From NCBI GenBank assembly GCA_013423385.1, contig BLZA01000035.1:357899-421898 (forward strand): a stretch of DNA of 64,000 nt, given 5' to 3'. The notes under the pieces are model-generated. The model made no database searches. It saw nothing but the letters and a program-made list of their open reading frames with translations, and was not told the origin of the DNA. The stretch is from Naganishia liquefaciens (Eukaryota > Basidiomycota > Tremellomycetes > Filobasidiales > Filobasidiaceae). Of the stretch, positions 1-10,702 are shown one piece after another. Position 1 is the first letter of the stretch. Each line of letters starts with the position of its first letter. A program made the position numbers and the translations under genes.

Positions 1-1131
1 GTATCCATCGTCGAGATGAATGGTTTCGGATTCGGATTGAGCGGCGTCGCATCCGGGATACCGGCAACGACGGGTTCGATAAAGTACGGTCCAAACCTGT
101 GCCCCGCTTCCGCATCAGTCCCTTTCATCCCATTCCTCTTTCCGTAACTCGTCCTTGAACTCACCGCTTCTCATACAACGTACTGCTCACCAAATGCGTA
201 AACGTCTCGGGCGTAATCTCGCGCTCTTCCTTCATGCGATACATGTTGACCCGGAATCGAAGGGATTCACGCAGAGTGTAGGTGTCGGTGGCGAGGCCGG
301 AGAGACCGATGAAAAGCTTGTCGTTGACGGGGAAGACCTGGAGAGGGGCGGGAGAGGCGTTAGTCATGGGGAATGAGTCTGGTGCTGGGACAGGAGGCGA
401 GGGAGCGGTTCTGGCGAGCAGCGACGCGATAGCGATAGTGCACAAGTACCGAGCAGTGCCCGGCGTTTTCACGGAAAAGCACAATGTCGGATTTCCCTGC
501 GACGCTGCGATCCTGTCCGAAACTAGGACTCTTGACGGAAAGGGGACCCAACGATCCTGCCATACCCGAACGCCTGTGTATCCCGTGCAACCCGTTGCAT
601 TCCAGTTTTCGCGGGTCTCTTTCTTTCGACTTGAGGGCTTTCGGATTGTGTCAGACGGCAAAATGTTTGATTCCATTGCTGGGAATCGTCCGTCGGGGTA
701 TTTCCATCATCGGGCCCTTGCACGTTGCCTTCTTGTGCTCCTGCCGAGTGTATTTCCCCATGCGGTATTCAGAGAGAGAGCGTGCCCCCCCCCCTTCCCT
801 CCTCCCGCATATTGATGGGCGTCTCCTAGGAGATCCAGCGTACGCCTCTGTTTCGTCCAACACCAACGCATACAATCACGACTCCCTCCCTGGATCCCCT
901 TTTCTCGCCCCCGCCCTCGCTCCCCTCCCCTCGCCCGACCTTGCTCACCTTTTCAAAATTACTCGCCAACCCGACGGCCCCGCTCCCGAGCCTCAAATCA
1001 CTGGCGATCGCGACGCAGTCCTTGCCGACCATTGCGACGACGGAGCCGCCGTTCATTTCCATTGGGTTCGACTGTGGGGCAGGGAGGGTCAGCGCGGGAG
1101 GGGGCGTGGGAGATGCGGGAAGACGTGCCAT
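1..1131 (-). CDS. PUP3: 20S proteasome subunit beta-3 (partial, 3' end outside window)
   Basis: Non-catalytic beta-3 subunit of the 20S proteasome core. Exon 1 (949-1131, or from an internal ATG at 1062) carries MEMNGGSVVAMVGKDCVAIA and ASNFEK. Exon 2 (165-337) carries LFIGLSGLATDTYTLRESLR and ends in LYEKR. Exon 3 (1-96, continuing off the left edge) gives FGPYFIEPVVAGI. These blocks align in order with yeast Pup3 and human PSMB3. Intron 2 (97-164) is ordinary. Intron 1 (338-948, about 611 bp) is very long for this genome. The start is uncertain: the ATG at 1131 adds a Pro/Ala-rich leader (MARLPASPTPPP), while the ATG at 1062 gives a more typical length. The gene is divergent from MTD1, with about 250 bp between the starts. 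The family identity is firm; the N-terminus is not. Confidence 0.9.
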
Positions 1132-1381
1132 GGTGGTGTGTTGGGGTTTTGGGGGTGTGATGGGGATGCTGGATGGATGGATACTCGCGAATGATGCCCT
1201 TGTCATGTCCCTCGTGTTCGTCATCCCAAGCTTGCGCGGCCACCCCGCTGTCTGTCACGTGACACCCTGCTGGTTTGTTTGCTTCCGCAGCCGAGAGCGT
1301 TTCTCAAAGTCGAAGAAAGTCGAGTTCGAGGGGGAGAAAACGCCGTGCCGCGGGCTGGATGGAACAAGCAGCGAGCGCCAG

Positions 1382-3438
1382 ATGATCCCCCTCGTTCGAC
1401 AAGCAGTATCACGAGCTCCCCGATCAGCACGCACGTACTTTTCCATTCGCGCCATGTCCAAGCCCGCCTCCTCTGCGCCGATTCCCGCCGGGGGTGATGC
1501 GCCCAAGAAGCCCGCCGTCGTTCAGCCCGAGGGCGCGGGAATCATGATTCCGGCGTCCAAGGTTCATCAGGCGACAAAGGCCGAGTTGTTGGCGTGGTTG
1601 GACAGGGAGGATGGGTTTAAGAGGGAAAAGGGGGGGAGGGTGCCGAGGTTGGTGGGCGTGTTGGCGACGGAGAAGGAAGATGCGAGGAATTATGCAGAGG
1701 TGAGTCGAACGGCGAGCGAGCCGAGGAGCGAAGCGACGAAGGCGTGGTGAGCGATGCGAGAATCCCTCCGAGCGACCGAAGGGAGCGAGAGTACCAGCGC
1801 CGCAGGCAAGGAAATCCCGAGCGCGCCGTAGGGCGCGCGAGAACACCTCCGAGCGGAGCGAGGATCCCTCTCTCGTCGAGCGGAGCGAGAATACCTCTGT
1901 CGTCGAGCGGAGCGAGGGTTCCTCGCTCGTCGCGGGAAGCGAGAATCCCTGTCTCGTCGAGCGAAGCGAGGATAGAAGCGCCGCAGGCAAGGATTCCCCG
2001 AGGCGATGACCGAGAATACCTCTCTCGTCGAGCACAGCGAGACTTCCTCTCGTCGAGCGGAGCGAGAATACCTGTCGTCGAGCGGAGCGAGAATTGGAGG
2101 CGCTGCGGGCAAGGAAACCGGAGGATTTGCGCACTGGCGTCTTTTCGGAAAGAACTGTTGGCCAGGGGTTGTCGTCTTGGACGAGCCAACACGACTTGTC
2201 GCCAAAGGATCAATTCGCTCCCCCGCTACACGCTCTTGGCTTCCCCGCAACCGAATCCACCAGCTAACGCCCTTACCCTCCCTCAGTTCACCCGCAAATC
2301 CTGTGAATCCCTCGGCATCGAATACGAACTCCGCCAGGTCGGCGCCGCCCGTCAATCGCTCGGCGACCAGCCCAACGTTAGCATCGGCGTCGAAGAGGCC
2401 ATCCTCGAGGCCAACGAGGACGACGACGTGGATGGAATCATGGTCTACTATCCGATTCACGGTGGTAGCCAAGATCAGTATCTGCAGCAGTGTGTGAGCC
2501 CGTACAAGGATGTCGAGGGCTTGAACCACAAGTTTTTATTCAACTTGTACCACAAGTGAGTTTTCAACCTCACCAAGACGTCGGTCCCAAGCTGAAGCCC
2601 TCATAGCGTGCGGTATATCTCGCCGAAAACACTGTCGGCCGTGCCCGAGTCGCATCTCCCGACGTCAACGCAGGCCAACAAGGACGACGTCCCGCCACCG
2701 GGAACCGTCAAGTCCGTCCTGCCGTGTACGCCGCTCGCGATCGTCAAGGTGCTCGAGTACGTGGGCGTGTACAACAAACTGCTGGCGTACGGTGATCGTG
2801 CACGAGGGTAAGTGCGGGCGTGGCTTTCAGTCGAGTGATGCGCTGACGCCCTCGAGTAGCAAGGTGATCACGGTCATCAACCGATCTGAAGTCGTCGGTC
2901 GACCGCTCGGAGCGCTTCTCGCCAACGACGGTGCCCGCGTACTCAGCGTCGACATTGACTGTACGCCCGTGTCCTCTCCCCTTTGTGATCCCGCTGACCC
3001 CTTCCCCGCGGCACTAGCCATCGTCGAATTCTCAAAACGACCATCCGCCGCTTCGGCACATACATCACGGTTCAACCCGCACCACGTCGTCTCGCCGACA
3101 AATATGACGCTGCAAGAGTGCCTGCGCGTGTCCGACGTCGTGATTAGCGCCGTGCCGCACAAGGATTACAAGGTCAAGACCGAGTGGCTCAAGGATGGAT
3201 GTGTGTGCGTCAATGTCGCGGGCGATAAGAACTTTGAGGCGGATGTCAGGCAAAAGGTGCGTCACCTCTTTCCTTTGACTCGCGAAATATGTTGCAAGGC
3301 GACTGACTCGCTACATAGGCCTCTATCTATGTGCCCTCGGTCGGTCAGATGACGATCGCCATGTTGCAGCGAAACTTGCTGCGGCTACGCAAGTACAGGG
3401 AGATGGCGGCCGAGACGCAAGAGGCCAACTTGTTCTAG
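1382..3438 (+). CDS. MTD1: NAD-dependent methylenetetrahydrofolate dehydrogenase
   Basis: Oxidises 5,10-methylene-THF to methenyl-THF in one-carbon metabolism. Six exons: 1382-1699, 2287-2555, 2607-2807, 2860-2960, 3018-3256 and 3319-3438 (415 codons from the first ATG, phases consistent). Diagnostic blocks match yeast Mtd1: VDGIMVYYPIHG, DQYLQQCVSPYKDVEGLNH, SVLPCTPLAIVKVLEYVGVY, VITVINRSEVVGRPLGALLA (Rossmann NAD-binding region) and ASIYVPSVGQMTIAMLQRN. The first ATG adds 24 residues rich in Arg and lacking acidic residues (MIPLVRQAVSRAPRSARTYF) ahead of a second ATG at 1454 (MSKPASS), where the yeast cytosolic protein would begin. This looks like a mitochondrial presequence. Intron 1 (1700-2286) is 587 bp and filled with a minisatellite; the other introns are 51-62 bp. 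Confidence 0.93.
1700..2110 (+). repeat. Minisatellite inside MTD1 intron 1
   Basis: Degenerate 20-27 bp units built on GAGCGGAGCGAGAATACCTC and TCGTCGAGCGGAGCGAG recur about ten times between roughly 1700 and 2095. A second word, GCGCCGCAGGCAAGGAAATC, occurs near 1797 and 1977, with a diverged copy near 2098, so there is a higher-order pattern. The array is confined between the donor at 1700 and the acceptor at 2286 of MTD1. It happens to be largely open in one frame (reading ARIPLSSSG repeats), but it separates conserved residues NYAE and FTRKS of the enzyme, so it is intronic. Confidence 0.8.
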
Positions 3439-4230
3439 GAGTTTATGGGATTCGTGTCTTGCGGCGAGATTTATACATAGAGATTGCTTCAAGGAGTGCC
3501 TGAAATCAAGGTTGCCGTGATCTGAGATCGTCTTGTCCACAGTCGAGTCCGCGCCGAATCGCTTACAACGGTACGGTGGGCCAGTCTTCAATGGCGAACC
3601 CAGCGTTTCTTGAGACCCGAGCGGTACAAGAGCCTCTTGATTGTGGCTGAATCGAGTTTTTCCGCCCGCGGAAAAGAAGAGGTGTGCGAAAACTTGTGCG
3701 AGGCTGTGCTCGTTACTTCGACTATTCGCTCCTTTCAGCCTTTCCCATGTTGACCCCGAAACCGATCCGGTTTGAGTGAAACGAAGAAGTAGGGACAGGT
3801 ATCCCCGTTGCCGGTGAATGAGATAAAGGAAAGTCCATTCCGAGGTTTTTTCACCTTCTTGACCTCCCCGCACAGAAACACCAAGTACTTCCGGCCGACC
3901 TGCACTATATAGACAGCCGGTTGCCCGCTGCCCCAAGCTCTCCACAGCGGCAGCATCCCTTGAACCTCATCGAAAAAAGACGCCCGCGATTAAACTCGTT
4001 GACTAGCATAGACTAGCGGTTCTCGACACAAGTTACCAGCTCAGAGCTGCGCCTTCAAAAGCTCAAAGGTGAGCATGATGGCACGATCACGGGTCTTTTC
4101 ATTCGTCGGTATGGTCGTGCTTATCGACGACGAAGTTGCTGGGCCACAGACACATTTCGCTACAGCTTAGGCTAGCCGATTCCGACCCGAGTTTACTGCC
4201 ACTTGAGAGTAACGATATCAATCGTGCTTG
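3439..4230. other. Intergenic, no supported gene
   Basis: Between the MTD1 stop and the next hypothetical. Only short frames without recognisable domains are present. No RNA gene or repeat is seen. Confidence 0.5.
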
Positions 4231-5402
4231 ATGAATGAGAACGCAAATGGAAACGGCGAAGTTCCAGCCAACAGAAGTTCCCCAAAGCTTCGGGCGGCTT
4301 CGTCGAAGATACAGCGAAGAATGACTCGCTCCTTGGCCCGCAAACTTCGCCAGGCTTCCACTCATCCCCAAGATCCGGAGAGACCGACAAAACGTGACGG
4401 AACGGATCAGTCTGCAATTGGGCAGACTGGCGGGAGGGCGTCGCATGGGATCAGCATGAATGCCATGAGCGCTTCCAGCAGCCCTCCCAAAGACGAGAAT
4501 TATCTGCCGCCCCCGAAGGAGCTCGTCCCTGCTGCTTCTGCACATACTCCACTGACTCCAAGACTGCATAAACACTTCACACATGACAGCCAAGCAATAG
4601 CTGCCTCCCGTGGTGGAATCTGTTCTCGTTTTGAGGTAGACGGGCACAACCTTACAGACAAGGCATTATGTCAGCGGTGCGACAGATCCTCGAGAGAAGC
4701 GAAGCACGAGCGCGAGTCGGTATGCCAAAGATCCGTCCGCTCTTCAATACGGAGAGCCAACCATTGACCCGCCTCTTTCCATAGATGCTCGAGCGACGAC
4801 AGAAAGTAAATGACGGTGCCATACTTCTGCCGCCGCCTGCAACCCGTAAAGTCGCCTCTCGCATTTCGGACGCGCTCAACAGCAAACGAAGCTACCTATC
4901 AGCACAGGATGGCCCAGATCTGCTGCCACCTTTGGAGCTTGACGAGCCATGGAGGATGTTTGCTAGCTATAAACGGTCTCGTCTCCTACCATCAAGCTCA
5001 TGCCTTGTTTCTGCTACGCAGAACGCCCGACATTCCGGCAGTAGCGGAAGCCACTCCGAAAGCCTTGAGTCTCAACGCAGACCAGCAATGAGACAATACC
5101 CAGCGCTTCGACAGGCAGTCCGCAATAGACCCTATCCTCTCTCGATCGCGGTGGCAATCAGGTATCAAAGATATCCTGCCACATCCAGATTCGTCTTTCC
5201 CCCTCGTCTTTCCAACCCGACACATTTCGGGTCTAGTTGCCAGATTGCATCGTCAAAGATAGCCATCAGACGACGTCGCTCCGCATTGATAGATCTCCGA
5301 GAGGTCACGTTAGATCTGCTCGAGGAGGTATCAAAAATGCTAACGCAGCTTGACAAAGCCCTGCCGCAGGTAGCGGCGAAGCATTGGAAGCCAAAGGAGT
5401 AG
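4231..5402 (+). CDS. Hypothetical basic protein
   Basis: Two exons (4231-4719 and 4785-5402) joined by a 65 bp GT-AG intron that has a TTGAC branch-like site before ATAG. The frame is kept and gives about 368 residues. The product is Ser/Arg/Pro rich and probably disordered, with a short amphipathic helix at the C-terminus (DLLEEVSKMLTQLDKALPQV). No domain, signal peptide or membrane segment is recognised. It might be a nuclear or regulatory protein, but that is speculation. Support is the clean intron and the length of the joined frame. The ATG at 4231 is the first in this frame. Confidence 0.5.
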
Positions 5403-5546
5403 ATGGAACGAGCCTGAGGGATGGCCCAAAGAAGTCCCGGTAGCTTGTGAATCTTTAACGGTATGCTCGATGCCATATGCAAGGTACGGCTCCGTTCGGA
5501 GCGTGACGTCTTCTAGGCTTTTGTAACACTGGTGAGGACGATGATT

Positions 5547-6855
5547 TTAAGCGTAAATGGCCAACCTCGGGTCGAAGACCTTGGTGTTTCCCATTCGGAA
5601 CCCCTTGTCGAGTCCGCTAATGGCCTCAATGTCGTCCTTGGTCAACTCTACGTCCGGGCTCTTGAGATTCTCGACCATTCGTTCCGGCTTGATGGTCTTG
5701 GGAATGACGATAATGTTGCGTTGAGTGCACCATCGGAGGAGGACTTGACCGGTGGTCGCGTTATGGCGTTCGGCAATCTTGGTGACAACCGGGTGGGTCA
5801 AAAGAGAGTCAACTTGGGTGGCCGAGGGAACGCCCAATTCGAGCCAGCTGCAACGTGAGGTGAGAAATCGACGTCAAGTATACATCAAATCGCAAGGGCA
5901 TACCTGGCGGGACCAAAGGTGGAGAATGCCATCATCTTGATACCGAATGCCTCACACAAATCGATCAAATCCTGTTGGACATTGTACGGATGCATCTCGA
6001 CTTGGCACACAGCAGGCGGGATCTCTGCATATGTCATCAAGTCAGCCAGAAGCTGTCCACCAAAGTTGCAGACACCGATGTTCTTGGCGAGCTTGAGGGA
6101 CGGCAACTTTTCCATGGCTGCCCAGGTTTTCTATACAGGCCGCGGTAAGCGACATGGATAGGATAGCTACAGAGCGACATACGTGCAGAGGAGCTCGATC
6201 GAGCTCGATCTTGCCTTCGGCATTGAACCACCCCGGAGGATAGCTGACAGCCGGGTCGACTGCCGACCGTAAAGTAATGAATCAGCCTGATACCTCATTC
6301 ACAGAGACATGAAAGACACATACCATACTTCAGAGCGATAGGGAAATGGATAAGGTAGCTGTGCAATGTGTCAAATGGCGGGCTCGAGCACGATTTCCGA
6401 CCGACTCACAGATCGAAATAGTCGGTCTGCCAGTCCTGCAGCTGTCGTCGAATCTGAATCTCAACTTGTTCCGGTTGCTGTGGAACACTATCAGCTCAAG
6501 CTCCCTTCCCAAACTGATAGAAGTCATTCACCTTGTACGTGTTCCAAAGCTTGCTAACGATGAACAGCTCCTCCCGCTTAACGAGGCCCTCATCCAAGGC
6601 TCGCTTCAATCCCTTGCCGGATTCGTGCTCATTTCCGTAATCGCTTGCCGAATCAAACATTCGAAAGCCCGCCTTGATGGCCTCATAAACGGTGTCGGCA
6701 CAGACATCATTGGGAACCTTCCAGAGACCCTATTGGCGCAAGACGACTTTGAATTTGGGCTCCGCGCACGGTCGTGGAATGCGACATACCATGCCCACGA
6801 CGGGGATCTCATCTTGCGTAGTGGTAAACTTGACGGTAGGAGTCTTGGTTGACAT
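5547..6855 (-). CDS. Aldo-keto reductase, xylose reductase type
   Basis: NAD(P)H-dependent carbonyl/aldose reductase (AKR superfamily, (beta/alpha)8 barrel), 323 residues. Seven exons on the complement: 6855-6790, 6729-6532, 6477-6410, 6358-6324, 6259-6183, 6130-5904 and 5847-5547. Introns are 51-64 bp. The start at 6855 gives [20 protein letters not shown]. The catalytic tetrad is visible: Asp in [13 protein letters not shown], Tyr in the same motif, Lys in [11 protein letters not shown] and His in [13 protein letters not shown]. The coenzyme-binding C-terminal signature appears as [35 protein letters not shown] and [12 protein letters not shown] follow fungal D-xylose reductase spacing. The likely role is pentose or aldose reduction in the cytosol. 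Xylose versus another aldehyde as substrate cannot be settled from sequence. Confidence 0.9.
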
Positions 6856-8399
6856 TTTGTATGGTTGCTTTGTGACAATGGGTTTGTCAATGAATCTATG
6901 ACACCAAGGCTTCACCATTCTTTCAGCCCAAAGCATGAAGCACAACTCCTCGAATTCGCCCAATAGAAACGCAAGCGATCGGGACCTCGAAGGATCCGAA
7001 ACCGGGAGAACCACGGCACGGCACGTGGGGCAAGCCGGGTTAGTCGCGGGGTCTAAGCCACTGCCCCACGCCCGCTGTCTAAGCATGAGTCTGAAGAGAC
7101 ATCTAAAAGAGGGATTGAAGGAGAACCCAGATCAGCTCTAGTCTCAGCGCATCTCATGCTGTCGGTCCGGGGCCCACGTATGACGCTGGAGCAGGGTGGC
7201 TGGACGTAGCAATCCACTGGGATTGAACGGCGGGATCACGGATATGCGCTCCGGATGATCTTCTGCGGATAATACAACGATCGACTGGTGACTTGATCGA
7301 AGGTATCCACTTCCTCTCACGTTGTCTTTCGTTTCCACTCAAGCGATCGCTCCCCTTCAGCGACAATCGGCTGGATCTCTAGATTGTCTCTTCAGACATC
7401 AGCCGGAAAACTCGCCGGAACGGCCGTCGTGAGTCAGACAGCATCATGTCAACTCCGTACACCCTGATAATGACCCAGCCAAGTCATTGACGGTAAATCA
7501 CAGTGGCGATAGGTGAGAATGGAGCTATTGAACATCACCTAGACGAGGTGAGCCCTCGGAAGCGCGTGGCGAGGGTCCGGTACCTCCTCGCTTGAAGCTT
7601 GAGATGTTTCGCTTCTTCTAAGCTTGGGTGACTCTTTTCGAAAATGAGGACTAAATCCTCGTCAGCTACGCCAGAAAACGCTCAAGGGTCAGTCTCAGGT
7701 CGGTCAGTGAGGCAGACAATGACTCACGCCCACAGCGCCTAAGTAGTGGCTACAGGTTACACTTGTATTCGTAAGCCTGAGCCAAAGAAAATGTTGATCA
7801 AGATGTTATTGTTTAAAAGCAATGGCAAAGCGATTTGGCTCTAGCCATCTTCAGCTTTCAAAAGTTCGAAGTCTGTCTCCGGCAAGTTGTCCCCCAAGGA
7901 CAGTTCGAGAGCGACTGAACGTCCTGTTTGACTGATAATGGACACTCTGTATTGCGGAAAGAGGGCGCATCGATTATCGATCGCGTCTCAACTGCATCGC
8001 CTCTGTGTAACGGGTCCTTAGAGACTGTAACTGCCATCCTTTGAGTCTGTTCCGGACCTGAAGGCAGCAGCCTAAAATCAAAAGGATGCCGGTCGTCCTC
8101 GGCGCGTAACCTCACCTATCAATCAAGACCACAATGTGTCCTTGTTTTCTTTTTCAGATTCCTTATTTCCCTTGTTAATACAGTGAGGGGGGCAGGAGTA
8201 AGAACAAAGGTGACTACTAGGTGACCTCGTGTGAGAGAGACTCATTGTTACAAAGTTGTGCAGCGGCGTTTCAACACATACTCAGAAATCGTATATAAAT
8301 ACACATACTTATCGCATTCATTAACAATACGGTTGATGGCCCTTCCGTTGCGTTACTCCACGCTTGCAACAAGCTGTTCTCATTATATTCTCGCTAGGA
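6856..8399. other. Intergenic, no supported gene
   Basis: About 1.5 kb upstream of the reductase and of the next hypothetical gene. Open frames are short, lack intron signals that would join them, and have no recognisable domains. It probably holds the two promoters. Confidence 0.5.
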
Positions 8400-9591
8400 A
8401 TGAGCTCTCGTTCTTCAAATACTCAATCGGATACAAAGCCACTTAGAGCGAAAGCTGCCGGAAGACGCTCGTCCGAAGCGGAAGGGCTTTATGCCTGGAG
8501 GGATAAAGTGCTAGATTTCAAGAGGACTCTCAAAGCGCTTCTTGGCTCGTTCGAAGGTATCTCTGAATCAGGGATGTCAAAGGCGGTGCTACTCCAGAAA
8601 CCAACGCCCATAGTGCTATGGTCCTATACATCCAGGTTTGGTCAAAGCAGATCTCTCAGATGTTGGTCTTGGGAACGATTCCCCGTGACCTTGGACTTGC
8701 ATACGAAAAGCTGAAAAAAGCACTCGATTCCTTCTTGGCGACATTGAATCAGCAAGGTGTTTGTAGCAAAGGCTCTGCGGAAAAGGACTTTGGGAATCTG
8801 CTCGAGAGGACCGAAAAGGCATGGCGAACCCTGGTCGCAGACTCTCGGGTTCAGAAGGTGGCAGTCGAGAAGCAGGGTATTTCCAAAAAAGGAGTACCAC
8901 GACCTGAGGAGCGGTTCCTGTGCTTGGATCCTTCTGCCAGATCTGCCTTGTGTCTTTGGAAGTGGAGTGGCATCGCCTCCAGCGGTGACCGGGACAGAGG
9001 TCTAATCATGCGCAACCTGACTACATCCGATTTTCGCACCCCTAAGAGCTGGGGATATTACACAGCCAGACTCATCGCGGCCGGTTCTTTTCGAAATGGC
9101 AGCCTTGAAGACTACTTGAACGAAGTGCAGCATTCCTTCGGAATCCTTCGCGCCACCGCTGGTGCGTTGTCTGAGCGGGGGGCATTGCAAGCAGGGACAC
9201 CACAGCTGCCTTATCCACCACCAGGCAAACCAGCGTCGTTGAGGATGAAGAGATCGCATCATCCATCGGAATGCCAGAAACCAGGCCTTTGCTCGCACAG
9301 AGTTTCGGTATAACCATACCGAACGCCTCGAAAGGTAAAAAAGGACCTCGCAAAGGCGGTCAACTCATTTATCTGAGGCCCTCGAAGACATGTCCGATTG
9401 ATGTCACTGAACCTGAATCCTTTCAGAACCTGGCTGATACTGTTGCCGAGATCGCGACAAGGGACGTTTCTGAGTTTGAAATTGAGTCAATGATCGCCAC
9501 TATTTCTTTACTAGCGGATATTTTGGAAGTTGAATGGCAAGATGTGAGTTCGAAGGTGTCAGCTCTCAGGTCTGCAGAGAGTGCAGTTTAA
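8400..9591 (+). CDS. Hypothetical protein with very short introns
   Basis: Three exons (8400-8556, 8598-9161, 9206-9591) give 368 residues in a continuous frame. The two introns are only about 41 and 44 bp (donors GTATCT and GTGCGT). The N-terminus is Ser/Arg-rich (MSSRSSNTQSDTKPLRAKAA). The middle is helical and partly coiled (LGLAYEKLKKALDSFLATLN, DFGNLLERTEKAWRTLV). The C-terminus is acidic and helical (EFEIESMIATISLLADILEV). No family is recognised. An imperfect TATA-like sequence near 9681 lies downstream and is probably unrelated. Acceptor choices were made by keeping the frame, so boundaries are provisional. Confidence 0.5.
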
Positions 9592-10702
9592 AGACCGGAC
9601 AAGACCCCCTTTCCCGTGTTCGAGTCATCTCTACACTCTGCTAGCTCTCTGTAACGCATGTTAGGCAATTGCTGTTCACTATATATAGTCTTGGTGTAAA
9701 TAGTCGCGCAGAGGTTTCCCCTCTCAGCTCATGCTGTGCTGTGCCAATTGACATCTGACTGTTGCCCGGCTTCCATTTTTGTTGCCGTTTCAGAAATCAA
9801 GCGCAAGGCAAACTTTATGTCTACGTCCACTGCTCCTTATACTTGTCCCGCCTCTATCGTGACCGGAACCATTGGCGTTATGAACACAAGCGTTCTTTTG
9901 GTAGAGATTCAAGCGTACCTGTAACGGATATGTTCCCGCTTGAAATACGCGGGCACGTCGGCATGTCCCGTTTTGTTCGCCCATTTTCTGTCAGCAAAAT
10001 CGCTTGCGTATCACACAGCCTACTGCCCTACTCTTGCGTGCGACCGAGTCCTTCCCGGACCATGCCGATTGCCTATCTCCACAACAGACCGACTCTTCTT
10101 TGCTGCGAATCAATCACTCCTGAGCCGAGTCGTACTCCCTCCATAGCTCTATAGCCCTATGGGCGATAATCGATCTCGACAGTCGCGATTCGCCAACATT
10201 GCCAGCCGATGCACCGGGAGACCCATCCGCTTTGATCTGAGTGAACTCTCGTGGTATCGTCATCGCTGACAAATGGCCGTCCAGCACCGAGCTATGATTT
10301 AACCCTGCTTGATTCCCTCACTCCGCTACCATTTTGGGATTTAAGAAGACAACCTGTACGTGATGACCCTCTGGCTGTCCTGCGCCGACTGGAAACTCCG
10401 CCTTGGGAAGGCCTGTCAGCGATAGCGGCATCGCCGCTCTGAATAGCAGCTTCCGTTGCCCCCCCCTCACTTTCTATTGGACATGCGGCTCATTGGGTAT
10501 TTTCCCCGTAAACCTCTCGTGCTTCAACAGATGTGGCCAGGGCCACGTATGCACCAAGCACCGTGACCACACGTCGCCAACGGCATGACAGCACACAAAG
10601 ACGCGCTGTCAACGACTAGATGAACGTCACACGGCGTCAATCATGTCAATACAAATACATGTCACAACACATTACTATTTCCTTTCCTCTGCGCGCCCAG
10701 CC
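9592..10702. other. Intergenic, no supported gene
   Basis: About 1.1 kb between a hypothetical gene and the 3' end of the complex I gene. Small frames around 9740-10150 have no coding signature. Nothing else is seen. Confidence 0.5.

Noticed and set aside
2006-2559. Long open frame through the MTD1 intron repeats that could be a repeat-containing protein
   Set aside because: It interrupts conserved enzyme residues, is bounded by GT and AG in the correct phase, and its sequence is an artefact of a 20-27 bp repeat.
3385-3945. 186-residue complement frame at the MTD1 3' end
   Set aside because: Overlaps MTD1 coding sequence on the other strand and has no domain.
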